Of a stretch of DNA of 16,493 bases, positions 8,171-16,045 are shown piece after piece. Numbering within the stretch: position 1 is the first letter of the stretch; each line of letters begins with the position of its first letter. This DNA is from Verrucomicrobiales bacterium (lineage in GTDB: Bacteria; Verrucomicrobiota; Verrucomicrobiae; Limisphaerales; UBA9464). The notes under the pieces are model-generated. The model was given only the letters and a program-made list of their open reading frames with translations, did not search any database and was not told the origin of the DNA. The position numbers and the translations under genes are program-made. The stretch spans positions 1-16,493 of the forward strand of contig SXXZ01000145.1 of the NCBI GenBank assembly GCA_005789375.1, written 5' to 3'.

Positions 8171-9611
8171 CGGGCTGATGAACCAGACGCAGGACTTGCC
8201 CGCGCAGGGTGGTGGCATCCCATTCCTCGCGCTGCCAGGCACCATTTTCCCACCAGCGTCCGGAGGCGCGCCAAGGGCCTAAGGTCACCACCAGTCGGCC
8301 GTGGGCAATGGCGCAGTGGATCGATGCGGGTCGTCCGTTGATCGATTCAACAGTGGCTGTGGGGGCGGGTCGAAGCCGTCGCAGGCCGGGAGCCTGAAGA
8401 GCGGGACGCGATTGGGATAGGGCAGGGACTCCTTCGAAATCGGGAGGCATTAATCGGAAGGCGTCGATCCCGTGCTGCTGGAGCCTCACCGGCGTACCCA
8501 CACGATCTGAACCGAGAATGGCGGCGATGCGTCCGAGAGTTTCCTGGAACTGGCGAGGGTCTTTGAGCGTTGTCTCGAACAGGCCGAACTGCCGCTGGAC
8601 CGGCACAGTGGTCTCCAGCGTGAGTTGCAAACCCACGACCGCACTCTCGCTGCGGACGGTGTCGAGATGGGTTGCTAGTAAGCGTTGAAGCACGGCCGCG
8701 TCGCGTGTGGGTTCCGGGACGTTGAGCTGGCGCTCGAGTCGGTTCCCGGATTCGAGTCGCAATGACAAGTCAACGCGTTCGGTCGCACGGCCTGCCAGTG
8801 CGAGCCGCGCGCACAGGGTGTCGGTGAAGCGGCGCAGCAGAAACAGCAGGGGCTCGAGCGTTTCTACGGGTTCTTCGAAATCCCAGGATTCGGTCCAGAC
8901 TTCCGGAGGTCGGACGGTGTTCAGGGGGCGGGTGTTCCGTGTGGAAGCCGCAGCGAGGAGTCCCAGGGCTTCGAGTCCCAGACGGTCGGTCAATGCGCTG
9001 GGATCCAGGGCGAGTAGTTGGCCCACGGTGTGCAGACCCCAGCCTGTGAGGATTCGGGCGGTGTCGCTGGACGGTTCGAGTGCGGCCAGTGGGAGGGATG
9101 CAATGAATCCGGCGGCGTCGGTAACGATGCGTACGGCCTCACCGGATTGTGCGCCGTGCCGTGCCATGTTTGGAGTCGTAGCGATGCCGATGTGGGCGTG
9201 GAGTCCTTGGGTTATGAGGCTCGATCGCAGCTCTTGGGCCCAGGTCTGCAGCGCGTCTGTTTGGGGAGGTTGCAGCCGGCTCAATCCACGTAGGTCTAAG
9301 GTGCACAGGCCCGGGGCGGTGGATTCTAGGTGAGGAGAAAATCCGTAGGCACACTGGAGCAAGACGTCGGTGGTGGCTGACTCCCGTGCGGGGGCGCGGT
9401 GGCGGATGAGGATGTCGGTGCAGCGTGCCAGTGCCTGAGTTGCGGTCTGTCCCCGTTCCACACCTGCGTCCCGGGCGGGCGGGGTTGTTTCTAAGACGAC
9501 CGGGGTGGTGCGCGCTGGGTCTACCAGAGCGACGGGTTGTCCCCAGAGTTCGGGTGACAATCGCAGCGCGGCTTGGAGTGCGAATTGGGGGAGGTGAATG
9601 ACGGCGTACAT
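8139..9611 (-). CDS. imuB: ImuB, catalytically inactive Y-family polymerase homologue
   Basis: 490 residues from ATG 9611, which gives the family-typical start MYAVIHLPQFALQAALR; an ATG at 9662 would overlap imuA. ImuB is the hub of the mutasome: it binds the beta clamp, ImuA and DnaE2 and brings DnaE2 to lesions. The Y-family catalytic acidic residues are missing: the first motif reads IHLPQF, and the usual S-x-D-E region reads STAPGLCTLDL (98-107). This agrees with a non-catalytic role. A candidate clamp-binding motif is QRQFGLF (339-345). The C-terminal ImuB region (LGPWRASGRWWENGAWQREEW) is clear. It begins 31 nt after the imuA stop, and its end overlaps the dnaE2 start, suggesting translational coupling. 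Confidence 0.93.
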   Translation of the reverse strand: MYAVIHLPQFALQAALRLSPELWGQPVALVDPARTTPVVLETTPPARDAGVERGQTATQALARCTDILIRHRAPARESATTDVLLQCAYGFSPHLESTAPGLCTLDLRGLSRLQPPQTDALQTWAQELRSSLITQGLHAHIGIATTPNMARHGAQSGEAVRIVTDAAGFIASLPLAALEPSSDTARILTGWGLHTVGQLLALDPSALTDRLGLEALGLLAAASTRNTRPLNTVRPPEVWTESWDFEEPVETLEPLLFLLRRFTDTLCARLALAGRATERVDLSLRLESGNRLERQLNVPEPTRDAAVLQRLLATHLDTVRSESAVVGLQLTLETTVPVQRQFGLFETTLKDPRQFQETLGRIAAILGSDRVGTPVRLQQHGIDAFRLMPPDFEGVPALSQSRPALQAPGLRRLRPAPTATVESINGRPASIHCAIAHGRLVVTLGPWRASGRWWENGAWQREEWDATTLRGQVLRLVHQPDGWTVDALLD

Positions 9612-9642
9612 GGCGCTGGAGCAAGGTCCGAGGAATGGGCTT

Positions 9643-10311
9643 TTAGGCGCTCTGCTGAGCACTCGCTTCGAGGATTCGACGCCGTTCGGTCTCGAACCGG
9701 AGGTCTAGGGTGTCCGGGGTGCGGTCGAGATCTCGATGGTCGAGTCGGGTTCGGGAAACGATGCGGGCGGCGGCCCCGGCTACCAACGGTTGGGGAGTGA
9801 TGATCAGTAGGGTTCCGCCGTGTTGTTCCATGAGTCGGCTCAATCGGTACCAGAGGGTTCCCGGGATGCGGCGCAGTTCGTGGGCGGCGTTCAGCTTCAG
9901 GTCTAGGACCACTAGGGCGATGTTGCGGTCGCGCAGGAGGAGGTCCGTGGTTTGCAGAGCCTCCGCAGTATTTCGACATCGGACCCAGAGCAGGTGGGCC
10001 AGGGCTTCCGGTTCGAGGGCGTCGACATCCAGGCTGTCGGCTCCATCGACCAAGGTCAGGAAGCGTCCGGCCGAGGCGGCATGTCGCAGTAGGGAATGGA
10101 TGAACTGGGCGCTGCCAGAGCCTTCTCCAGGGGCGACCAGTTCGGTGAAGGATCCTTGGGGCAACCCGCCTCCGAGGCCCTGGTCGATGGATTCGATACC
10201 GGTGGGCAGGGCCGTGGGAACCGTCCGCTCCGGTGCCACCCCGATCCGAGCCCGTGGCAGGCGTTCGGCAAGAAATTGCCGTAGTTCGATAATCTTGGTG
10301 TCGGCGGGCAT
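9643..10311 (-). CDS. imuA: ImuA, RecA-like accessory protein of the translesion mutasome
   Basis: 222 residues, first gene of the operon. The N-terminal pattern LPTGIESIDQGLGGGLPQGSFTELV matches RecA/ImuA ('G..LD..LgGGlprG.l.Ei'). Where RecA has a Walker A GPESSGKT, this protein has APGEGSGSAQ (60-69), so the Lys-Thr needed for normal ATP binding is absent. A Walker B-like strand LVVLDL lies at 133-138. In characterised systems ImuA binds RecA and ImuB and supports damage-induced mutagenesis; this role is transferred by family and by synteny with imuB and dnaE2. The start is ATG 10311 with no obvious ribosome binding site. Regulation is probably SOS-type, but no standard LexA box is visible upstream. 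Confidence 0.88.
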   Translation of the reverse strand: MPADTKIIELRQFLAERLPRARIGVAPERTVPTALPTGIESIDQGLGGGLPQGSFTELVAPGEGSGSAQFIHSLLRHAASAGRFLTLVDGADSLDVDALEPEALAHLLWVRCRNTAEALQTTDLLLRDRNIALVVLDLKLNAAHELRRIPGTLWYRLSRLMEQHGGTLLIITPQPLVAGAAARIVSRTRLDHRDLDRTPDTLDLRFETERRRILEASAQQSA

Positions 10312-10362
10312 GGCGGTGACCGAAGTTGGGTCGGGGGATCAGTCTAGGTATCCCCTCAGCCG

Positions 10363-10400
10363 GTAAAACCCAAATCCTTCGGGGGTGACAAGAATTCACC
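10363..10400 (-). promoter_or_regulatory. Putative imuA operon promoter with overlapping palindrome
   Basis: Read on the minus strand, TTGTCA (10386-10391), a 17-bp spacer and TTTTAC (10363-10368) resemble a sigma70-type promoter about 45 nt before the imuA ATG. The inverted repeat GGTGA (10384-10388) / TCACC (10396-10400), separated by 7 bp, overlaps the -35 element, where a repressor operator would be expected. An SOS-type regulator is an attractive guess, but the sequence matches no LexA box I know. The GC-rich flanks could also form a hairpin. Confidence 0.35.
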
Positions 10401-10486
10401 GCCCCCGGGGACAAAGGCTGTCTGTGGGGTCAGCGAAAGATGGGAGGGTACCAGTCGGGTGTTAGGAGGCTCAAAGACCTCGATTT

Positions 10487-10502
10487 GCTTCAGATCTGAA
10501 GC
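10487..10502. promoter_or_regulatory. Perfect 16-bp palindrome, candidate operator
   Basis: GCTTCAGATCTGAAGC is a perfect 8+8 inverted repeat with no spacer, in otherwise non-coding DNA. It lies 176 bp upstream of the imuA start and 328 bp upstream of lpxD. The size and symmetry fit a dimeric regulator site; the regulator is unknown. Confidence 0.35.
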
Positions 10503-10829
10503 TGCGGTTCACTGGGTCAATGATGTTTCGGGCAATTCGGGCTGCGCTGGCGGCAGGGGTGGTGGTTTTGGGTCGTGGGTGGGGCTTTGAGGGCTTGGTC
10601 CTGCGCGTGCTGAGGAGACTCGAGGGGGAGGGGGAGCTTTCGCGCTGTGTGAGAGGGGGGTGAGTGATCGCCTCCAATGCACGCTTCGGTCCGGTCCCGC
10701 TGCTGTTTCCGCATGGGTAGACGCGGGTTGTGGAGGAAACGAAATGTTGTGCGTTGGAGGTGGGGACCGTGATGCTGCGGGGCCGGTTTTTGCCGGTGCA
10801 CGGAGGTGTTCCGTGGGAAACATTTTTTT

Positions 10830-11864
10830 ATGCCAACCTTGATTGCCAGCTTGGTCGCCGAGCGTGTCGGCGGCTGCGTTGTGGGTGACCCTTCTCTAGA
10901 ATTAACCGGTTTTGCTCCGGCGGATGGAGCCAAGTCCGGTGATCTCACCTTCGCGGAAAACGAAGCGTACTTTCTGCGGGCTGATCAAAGTGCTGCTTCA
11001 GCTATTCTGGTGGCCGGTGATTTTCGGTCGTCTACCGGCAAGACTATTCTGCAAGTCGAGAATGCGCGGGTGGCCTTTGCTCAGGTGTTGCCGCTGTTTT
11101 TTCCTGAGCCGGTTTTGCCGGCAGGGATCCATGCGTCGGCGGTGGTGGCAGCTTCGGCACAAGTGGATCCTTCGGCGCATGTGGGGCCTCAGTGCGTCAT
11201 CGGTGAACGGGTCCGGATCGGGGCTGAGGCGGTCCTCATTGGTCGCAATTTTATCTCGGATGATTGTGTGGTGGGTGACGGATGCCGGCTTTATCCGAAT
11301 GTGACGCTCTACCCTCGCAGTGCGCTGGGGCGGCGTGTGCGCATTCATGCGGGCTCGGTGATTGGTTCGGATGGCTTTGGCTATGTGTTCGACAAGGGTG
11401 AGCACCGTAAGGTGCCGCAGGTGGGGCAGGTGATCATCCATGATGACGTTGAAATCGGTGCCAATGTTACGATCGATCGGGCGGCTCTCGGGGCCACGGT
11501 GATCGGCCGTGGTACCAAGATCGATAACCTGGTTCAGATCGCCCACAATGTGACCATCGGTGAGCACTGTATTCTGGTGGCGCAGGTGGGAATCGCGGGC
11601 AGCACAAAGATCGGTAATTACGTGACGATCGCAGGTCAGGTGGGGGTGGCGGGTCACTTGCGGATCGCGGATAAGGTGACGATTGCGGCGCAGTCCGGGG
11701 TGATGCACCACATTCCGGAGGGACAGAAATGGCTGGGTTCTCCCGCTGGCCCGGATCGTGTGATGAAGCGTCAGTACTTGGCGATGGAGCGTCTGCCGGA
11801 GTTGCTGCGCCGTGTGCAGGAGTTGGAGCGGCGGCTCGGGGATGAGGCTTCGTCTTCCGCATAG
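10830..11864 (+). CDS. lpxD: UDP-3-O-acylglucosamine N-acyltransferase LpxD
   Basis: 344 residues. LpxD transfers a 3-hydroxyacyl chain from acyl-ACP to the 2-amino group of UDP-3-O-acylglucosamine, the third step of lipid A synthesis, in the cytoplasm as a homotrimer. The N-terminal uridine-binding domain is at about 1-90 (GDPSLELTGFAPADGAKSGD, typical of LpxD). Left-handed beta-helix hexapeptide repeats run from about 100 to 300, and a C-terminal helix ends the protein. The catalytic His is in DNLVQIAHNVTIG at residue 239, the same number as in E. coli LpxD. I chose ATG 10830; a GTG at 10806 would add 8 residues. An AGG-containing stretch lies at 10801-10806 and GGGAAA just before the start. 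No fabZ, lpxA or bamA neighbour is present, so the gene is outside the usual lipid A cluster. Confidence 0.95.
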   Translation: MPTLIASLVAERVGGCVVGDPSLELTGFAPADGAKSGDLTFAENEAYFLRADQSAASAILVAGDFRSSTGKTILQVENARVAFAQVLPLFFPEPVLPAGIHASAVVAASAQVDPSAHVGPQCVIGERVRIGAEAVLIGRNFISDDCVVGDGCRLYPNVTLYPRSALGRRVRIHAGSVIGSDGFGYVFDKGEHRKVPQVGQVIIHDDVEIGANVTIDRAALGATVIGRGTKIDNLVQIAHNVTIGEHCILVAQVGIAGSTKIGNYVTIAGQVGVAGHLRIADKVTIAAQSGVMHHIPEGQKWLGSPAGPDRVMKRQYLAMERLPELLRRVQELERRLGDEASSSA

Positions 11865-11911
11865 GGTGTTTGGGCTTGTGGGGGCGGGATGGAGAAATAA
11901 GGTGTCTGATC

Positions 11912-14617
11912 ATGAGGATTCCCCGATGTGTTCCCTGCTCGGTCCGGGTATGGGTCGTGGCGTTGGGGATGAGCCTGTCGAGCGGTGCTTCAGGGGCCGT
12001 GGCGACCAATGGAGTTCATTGGTCTTACCGGCCGTTGCAGTTACCTGAGGTTCCGGTGGTTTCAAGCCCGTCGGGTCCCGTAACACATCCGATTGATGGG
12101 TTTATTTTAGATCGGCTGCATCGGGAGGGGATTCCGCCGACGCCGGAGGCCGATCGGCGCACGCTGCTACGTCGGGTGAGTCTCGATTTAACAGGGTTGC
12201 CGCCGACGCCCGCGGAGATGGATGCCTTCTTGAATGATTCGTCGACGGATGCGTATGAGCAGTGTGTGGAACGGTTGCTGGCGTCGCCTCGCCACGGTGA
12301 GCGTTGGGCGCGTCATTGGTTGGATGTGGTCCACTACGGTGAGACCCATGGCTACGACAAGGATCAGCCCCGTCCGAACGCGTGGCCGTATCGGGATTAT
12401 GTGATCCGGGCTCTGAATTCCGATAAACCGTATTCGCGGTTCATCCGGGAACAAATCGCGGGCGATGTGCTCTGGCCGGATACCGAAGAGGGCGTCACGG
12501 CCACCGGATTCATCTCGGCTGGGCCGTGGGACTTGATCGGCCATGCCGAGGTCCCGGAGTCGAAGACGGATGGCAAGATCGCTCGCCTGCTCGATCGAGA
12601 TGATATGGTGGCGACGGTGATGAACACCTTCAACAGCGCTACGGTCCAGTGTGCACGCTGTCACGATCACAAGTTCGATCCGGTTCGCTCGGAGGAGTAT
12701 TACCAATTGACGGCAGTGTTCGCCGCGCTCGATCGGGCTGACCGGAAGTTCGATGCCGATCCCACTGTGGCGGAGCGTCGACGATTTCTGGAGGGACGTA
12801 GGGCTGCGTTGCAGCAGGAAAAGAAGCCTCTGGATGAAGCGATGGTTCGTCAGGGTGGGCGGCGGTTCGCTTTGCTCGAACGACGCGTTGCCGCTGCGGA
12901 GGCCGGGAGCAAGGAACCTGCGCGGCCGGAGATGGGCTGGCACTCGGCCATCCAATCGAAGGCCGATGTTGTTCAGTGGGTGCAGGTGGATCTGGGGCGG
13001 CCCGTTGAGATTCACCGGCTCCTCTACGCCGGTTGCCACGATGACTTCAATGGCATCGGCAAGGGGTTTGGGTTTCCGGTTCGGTACCGGATGGAGTTGT
13101 CGGACGATCCCGAATTCAAGGCGGGCGTCCAGCAACTAGAGGATCAGACCGGTGGCGATTTGCCCAATCCCGGGGTGACCCCGCGAGAGGTGAAGGTGCC
13201 GGGCTTGCGGGGGCGCTACGTGCGAGTCACGGCCACCCGCCTCGCGGCCCGCATGAACGACTTTATCTTCGCTCTCTCGGAGTTGGAGATCTTGGATGAC
13301 CAGGGCAGCAATTGGGCTCTCGGCGCGCCGGTGAGCGCGAGTGACAGCATCGAGGCAGCTCCGCGTTGGGGGCGGGACAACCTCACGGATGGGTGGTTTC
13401 CTGGTCGGACTCAGTCTGCGACGGGAGAGGCCTTGGATCGGTTGCGGAAGGATCGCAAGGCTCTGGAGGAATTGCCGGCTCTGAGCGCGAGCCTAGCTCG
13501 CTTGACTCCAATCCGCACCGAACTGGACCAGGTGACTCGAGAAATCTCAACCCTTCCGCCCCAACGGATGGTCTACGCGGGCACGGTGCACCACGGAGGA
13601 GGTGCGTTCCGGGGCACCGGTTCTAACGGGGGGAAGCCTCGGCCTGTCTATTTGCTGGCGCGCGGGGATGTGCGTAAACCCGGCAACGAGGTAATACCGG
13701 GCGTGCCTCGATCCTTGGGTTTGAGCCGCGGACTTCAGGTCGATCCCGCCATGCCGGAAGGCCAGCGCCGGGTGGCCTTGGCCGAGTGGATTGCCGATCC
13801 AGAGAATGTGCTTACCTGGAGGTCCATCGTGAACCGGGTCTGGCAGCATCATTTCGGCCGCGGTTTGGTTGAGACAGCCAATGATTTCGGTCGCATGGGT
13901 ACGGCTCCTAGTCACCCAGAGTTGATGGACTGGTTGGCGGTCTGGTTTCGTGACAACGGTCAATCCCTCAAGTCGTTGCACCGCCTGATCGTGACGAGTC
14001 GCACTTACCGGCAGAGTTCTGTGGTTCCGAATCCAGAGATCCACCCGGGCGCGGCGCGCGACTCCGACAATCGACTGCTCTGGCGCATGAACCGTCGGAA
14101 GCTGGAGGCTGAGGCGATCCGCGATTCCATGCTCTGGGTGGCGGGGCGCCTGGATGAACGCCGCGGTGGGCCGAGTTTCAAGGATTTCGTCGTGGAGCGG
14201 CCGGAGCACTCGCCGCACTACGAGTACGGGTTGCACAACCCGGAAGATCCCGAGTCACACCGGCGCTCGGTGTACCGCTTTCTGGTGCGTTCTCAGCCCC
14301 AGCCGATGATGGCGGCCTTGGACTGCGCCGATCCGTCGATTTCGGTGGACCGTCGTAACGAGACCCTCAATGCCCTGCAGGCTTTGGCTCTGATGAACCA
14401 CAAGCTGGCGGTGTCGATGTCCCGTCATTGGGCCGTCCGCTTGGAGCACGAAGCCCCAACGATCCCGGAACGAGTCTCGCTGGGAATGCGCTTAGCCCTT
14501 GGCCGCAGACCGACCGCCGAAGAGTCCCAGGCGCTGGTCAGCCATGCCGAACACCATGGCTTGGCCAGCACCTGCCGTTTGCTGCTCAACCTCAACGAAT
14601 TCGTGTTCGTCGATTGA
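11912..14617 (+). CDS. Secreted DUF1549/DUF1553 (PSCyt2/PSD1) protein with F5/8C-like insert
   Basis: 901 residues from ATG 11912, chosen because it gives a clean signal peptide (MRIPRC..., cleavage near SSGASGA) and has AAGG upstream; a TTG at 11870 is also in frame. DUF1549 (PSCyt2) covers about 60-270 and includes RRVSLDLTGLPPTPAE, SPRHGERWARHWLD and the CxxCH motif CARCHDHKFDPV (C247, C250, H251), which may bind haem c. A discoidin/F5/8 type C-like domain is inserted at about 342-494 (VVQWVQVDLGRPVEIHRL, RYVRVTATR). DUF1553 (PSD1) runs from about 580 (ARGDVRKPGNEVIPGVP) to the end. The N-terminal PSCyt1 haem domain found in many relatives is absent. The family is abundant in Planctomycetes and Verrucomicrobia and linked to polysaccharide use, with no proven reaction. 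No DUF1501 partner follows. It starts 47 bp after lpxD. Confidence 0.9.
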   Translation: MRIPRCVPCSVRVWVVALGMSLSSGASGAVATNGVHWSYRPLQLPEVPVVSSPSGPVTHPIDGFILDRLHREGIPPTPEADRRTLLRRVSLDLTGLPPTPAEMDAFLNDSSTDAYEQCVERLLASPRHGERWARHWLDVVHYGETHGYDKDQPRPNAWPYRDYVIRALNSDKPYSRFIREQIAGDVLWPDTEEGVTATGFISAGPWDLIGHAEVPESKTDGKIARLLDRDDMVATVMNTFNSATVQCARCHDHKFDPVRSEEYYQLTAVFAALDRADRKFDADPTVAERRRFLEGRRAALQQEKKPLDEAMVRQGGRRFALLERRVAAAEAGSKEPARPEMGWHSAIQSKADVVQWVQVDLGRPVEIHRLLYAGCHDDFNGIGKGFGFPVRYRMELSDDPEFKAGVQQLEDQTGGDLPNPGVTPREVKVPGLRGRYVRVTATRLAARMNDFIFALSELEILDDQGSNWALGAPVSASDSIEAAPRWGRDNLTDGWFPGRTQSATGEALDRLRKDRKALEELPALSASLARLTPIRTELDQVTREISTLPPQRMVYAGTVHHGGGAFRGTGSNGGKPRPVYLLARGDVRKPGNEVIPGVPRSLGLSRGLQVDPAMPEGQRRVALAEWIADPENVLTWRSIVNRVWQHHFGRGLVETANDFGRMGTAPSHPELMDWLAVWFRDNGQSLKSLHRLIVTSRTYRQSSVVPNPEIHPGAARDSDNRLLWRMNRRKLEAEAIRDSMLWVAGRLDERRGGPSFKDFVVERPEHSPHYEYGLHNPEDPESHRRSVYRFLVRSQPQPMMAALDCADPSISVDRRNETLNALQALALMNHKLAVSMSRHWAVRLEHEAPTIPERVSLGMRLALGRRPTAEESQALVSHAEHHGLASTCRLLLNLNEFVFVD

Positions 14618-14662
14618 GCCTGAGGGTCTGTTGCAAAGGGATAGACCTGTCAGACACTCAAC

Positions 14663-15928
14663 TCAGCGGCCGAGGTCGAGGCAGACAGCCTCCTTGGTAG
14701 AGCGGGCAAAGATCTTGCCGTTGGCTAATACGGGCGTGGTCCAGCACTTGCCGTCGAGCACGTCGGCGCGGGCCAGTTCTTTGTAAGCCGCGGCGTTGGT
14801 GTCGATGAGCACGAGGTGTCCGTCATCCGAGAGAGCTAAGATGCCGCTGCCGGTCAGGATCACGTGGCCGGGTCCGAATCCGGGCTGTTCCCACTTCACG
14901 GTTCCCGTGGCGATGTCGACGCACTTCACCGGGCCGTTGCCGTATTCCTTGAACTGGAACATGCCGAAGAGGTGGCCGTCTTTCAGTACGGGCGTCGACC
15001 AGTGGTTGGCCAGAGGTTTATTACCGGCGAAACGGTAGGCCTCGGTGGCGGTCCACTGAGATCCGTTCTTGGTCACCTTGGCGGCTCCTGCACCCACGCC
15101 GTAACCGGCTGAGCAGTACACCAAGTCACCGGAGACGACCGGCGAGGCCGCCGTGGAGACCTTGTAGGGGAAGTTGTGACGCCAGAGCTCGGTGCCGGTC
15201 TTGGGATCTACCGAGACCAGTCCCGATTGGAGGAACCAGACGACCTGACGCACACCATGAATCGTGGCCAATACGGGGGAGGCATGGGTGATCTTCTCGT
15301 CACCGGTCTTCCAGATCGGAGCGCCGGTCTTGACGTCCAGGGCCATCAGGCTCTCGCCGGCACCGCCACCAGCCACGAAGACTCGGCCATCTTCGATCAC
15401 CGGTGATTGAGCGTTCTGCCAGGAGATGTTTCGGCCGGCGTGGTCTTTGGCGAGATCGCTCTTCCAGACTTCTTTGCCGGTCTTGGCGTCGAAGGCTTGC
15501 ACCACGAGCTTGGCCGAGAAGGTGTACACCCGGCCGCCCTGAACAGCAGGCGTTGAGCGCGGGCCGTCACCGCCTCGGTTCTCTTTGGTGCCGTCATCGC
15601 CACCGTCGCCGGTCTTCATGGATCCCAAGGCCGCGGTCCACAGCTCCTTGCCGGTGTTGGCATCGCGGGCAACGAGGGTCTCGAGCAGGGCACCCCCTGA
15701 ATCCCGGAGTTCTTGGGTGAAGCAGCGGCCGCCAGCCACAGCGAACGAGCTGAAGCCAGCGCTGCTGGGAACCTTCCACAGCACCTTAGGCCCACTGGCG
15801 GGCCAGGTCGTGGCGATCTTCTCCGAGGTGGCTCCGTCGTGGTGGGGTCCGCGGTACTCGGTCCAGTCGGCTCCGTGGGAGACGAGTGAGGTGGCGATGA
15901 GGGCGGCCAGTGCCAAGGGACGTTGCAT
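14663..15928 (-). CDS. Periplasmic PQQ-like beta-propeller repeat protein
   Basis: 421 residues with a signal peptide (MQRPLALAALIATSLVSHGA, cleavage near residue 20) followed by DWTEYRGPHHDG, the common opening of verrucomicrobial and planctomycetal PQQ-like proteins. Blade signatures D-x-x-TG-x-x-x-W occur at residues 89, 147, 198, 241 and 338, consistent with a seven- or eight-bladed propeller of the BamB/PQQ-dehydrogenase-like superfamily. There is no catalytic dehydrogenase core and no lipobox, so a scaffold, binding or sensing role in the periplasm is more likely than enzyme activity. It converges on the DUF1549/DUF1553 gene with a 45-bp gap. Proteins of both families are often co-encoded in this phylum, but opposite strands argue against an operon here. 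Confidence 0.9.
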   Translation of the reverse strand: MQRPLALAALIATSLVSHGADWTEYRGPHHDGATSEKIATTWPASGPKVLWKVPSSAGFSSFAVAGGRCFTQELRDSGGALLETLVARDANTGKELWTAALGSMKTGDGGDDGTKENRGGDGPRSTPAVQGGRVYTFSAKLVVQAFDAKTGKEVWKSDLAKDHAGRNISWQNAQSPVIEDGRVFVAGGGAGESLMALDVKTGAPIWKTGDEKITHASPVLATIHGVRQVVWFLQSGLVSVDPKTGTELWRHNFPYKVSTAASPVVSGDLVYCSAGYGVGAGAAKVTKNGSQWTATEAYRFAGNKPLANHWSTPVLKDGHLFGMFQFKEYGNGPVKCVDIATGTVKWEQPGFGPGHVILTGSGILALSDDGHLVLIDTNAAAYKELARADVLDGKCWTTPVLANGKIFARSTKEAVCLDLGR

Positions 15929-16045
15929 GGGCTAAGCCGTGACGGATCTGCGGCGCTCCGTCAAACCCCGAGTGTCCCCCTAGGGCTCCTTCGATCGGTT
16001 AACTTATGCCTTCAATCCGCGGGACGGCTGGGCTTTGCTGGGCGT
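15929..16045. promoter_or_regulatory. Divergent intergenic region, PQQ-like gene / Lrp-family regulator
   Basis: 117 bp separate the two divergent starts and must hold both promoters. AT-rich DNA around 15997-16015 (ggttaacttatgcc) is the likely melting region, but no well-spaced -35/-10 pair stands out. Lrp/AsnC proteins often regulate themselves and divergent neighbours, so binding here is possible. Confidence 0.35.

Larger units (their letters stand above)
10312..10829. other. Divergent intergenic region between imuA and lpxD
   Basis: 518 bp with no convincing gene. It holds the imuA promoter candidate and a perfect palindrome (10487-10502). Also present is a 47-codon open frame at 10520-10663, which starts MMFRAIRAALAAGVVVLG and looks faintly like a signal peptide. 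It lacks a ribosome binding site and ends in low-complexity Gly/Glu/Arg, so I do not call it. The strand is markedly G-rich from about 10540 to 10670. No clear lpxD promoter was found. Confidence 0.55.

Noticed and set aside
9521..10414. Long minus-strand open frame (297 codons) over imuA
   Set aside because: Its translation is Arg/Pro/His-rich and unlike any family, while imuA in another frame is clearly conserved. It is a high-GC shadow.
10520..10663. 47-codon plus-strand frame resembling a signal peptide
   Set aside because: No ribosome binding site, a low-complexity tail and no recognisable homology.
10807..10822. Imperfect palindrome TGTTCCGTGGGAAACA just before lpxD, vaguely LexA-like
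   Set aside because: One mismatch in the arms, wrong spacing for known LexA boxes, located at the lpxD ribosome-binding region and about 500 bp from imuA.
14618..14662. Possible terminator (GGTCT/AGACC) between convergent genes
   Set aside because: Only 5 bp with a 13-nt loop and no U-tract; too weak to call.
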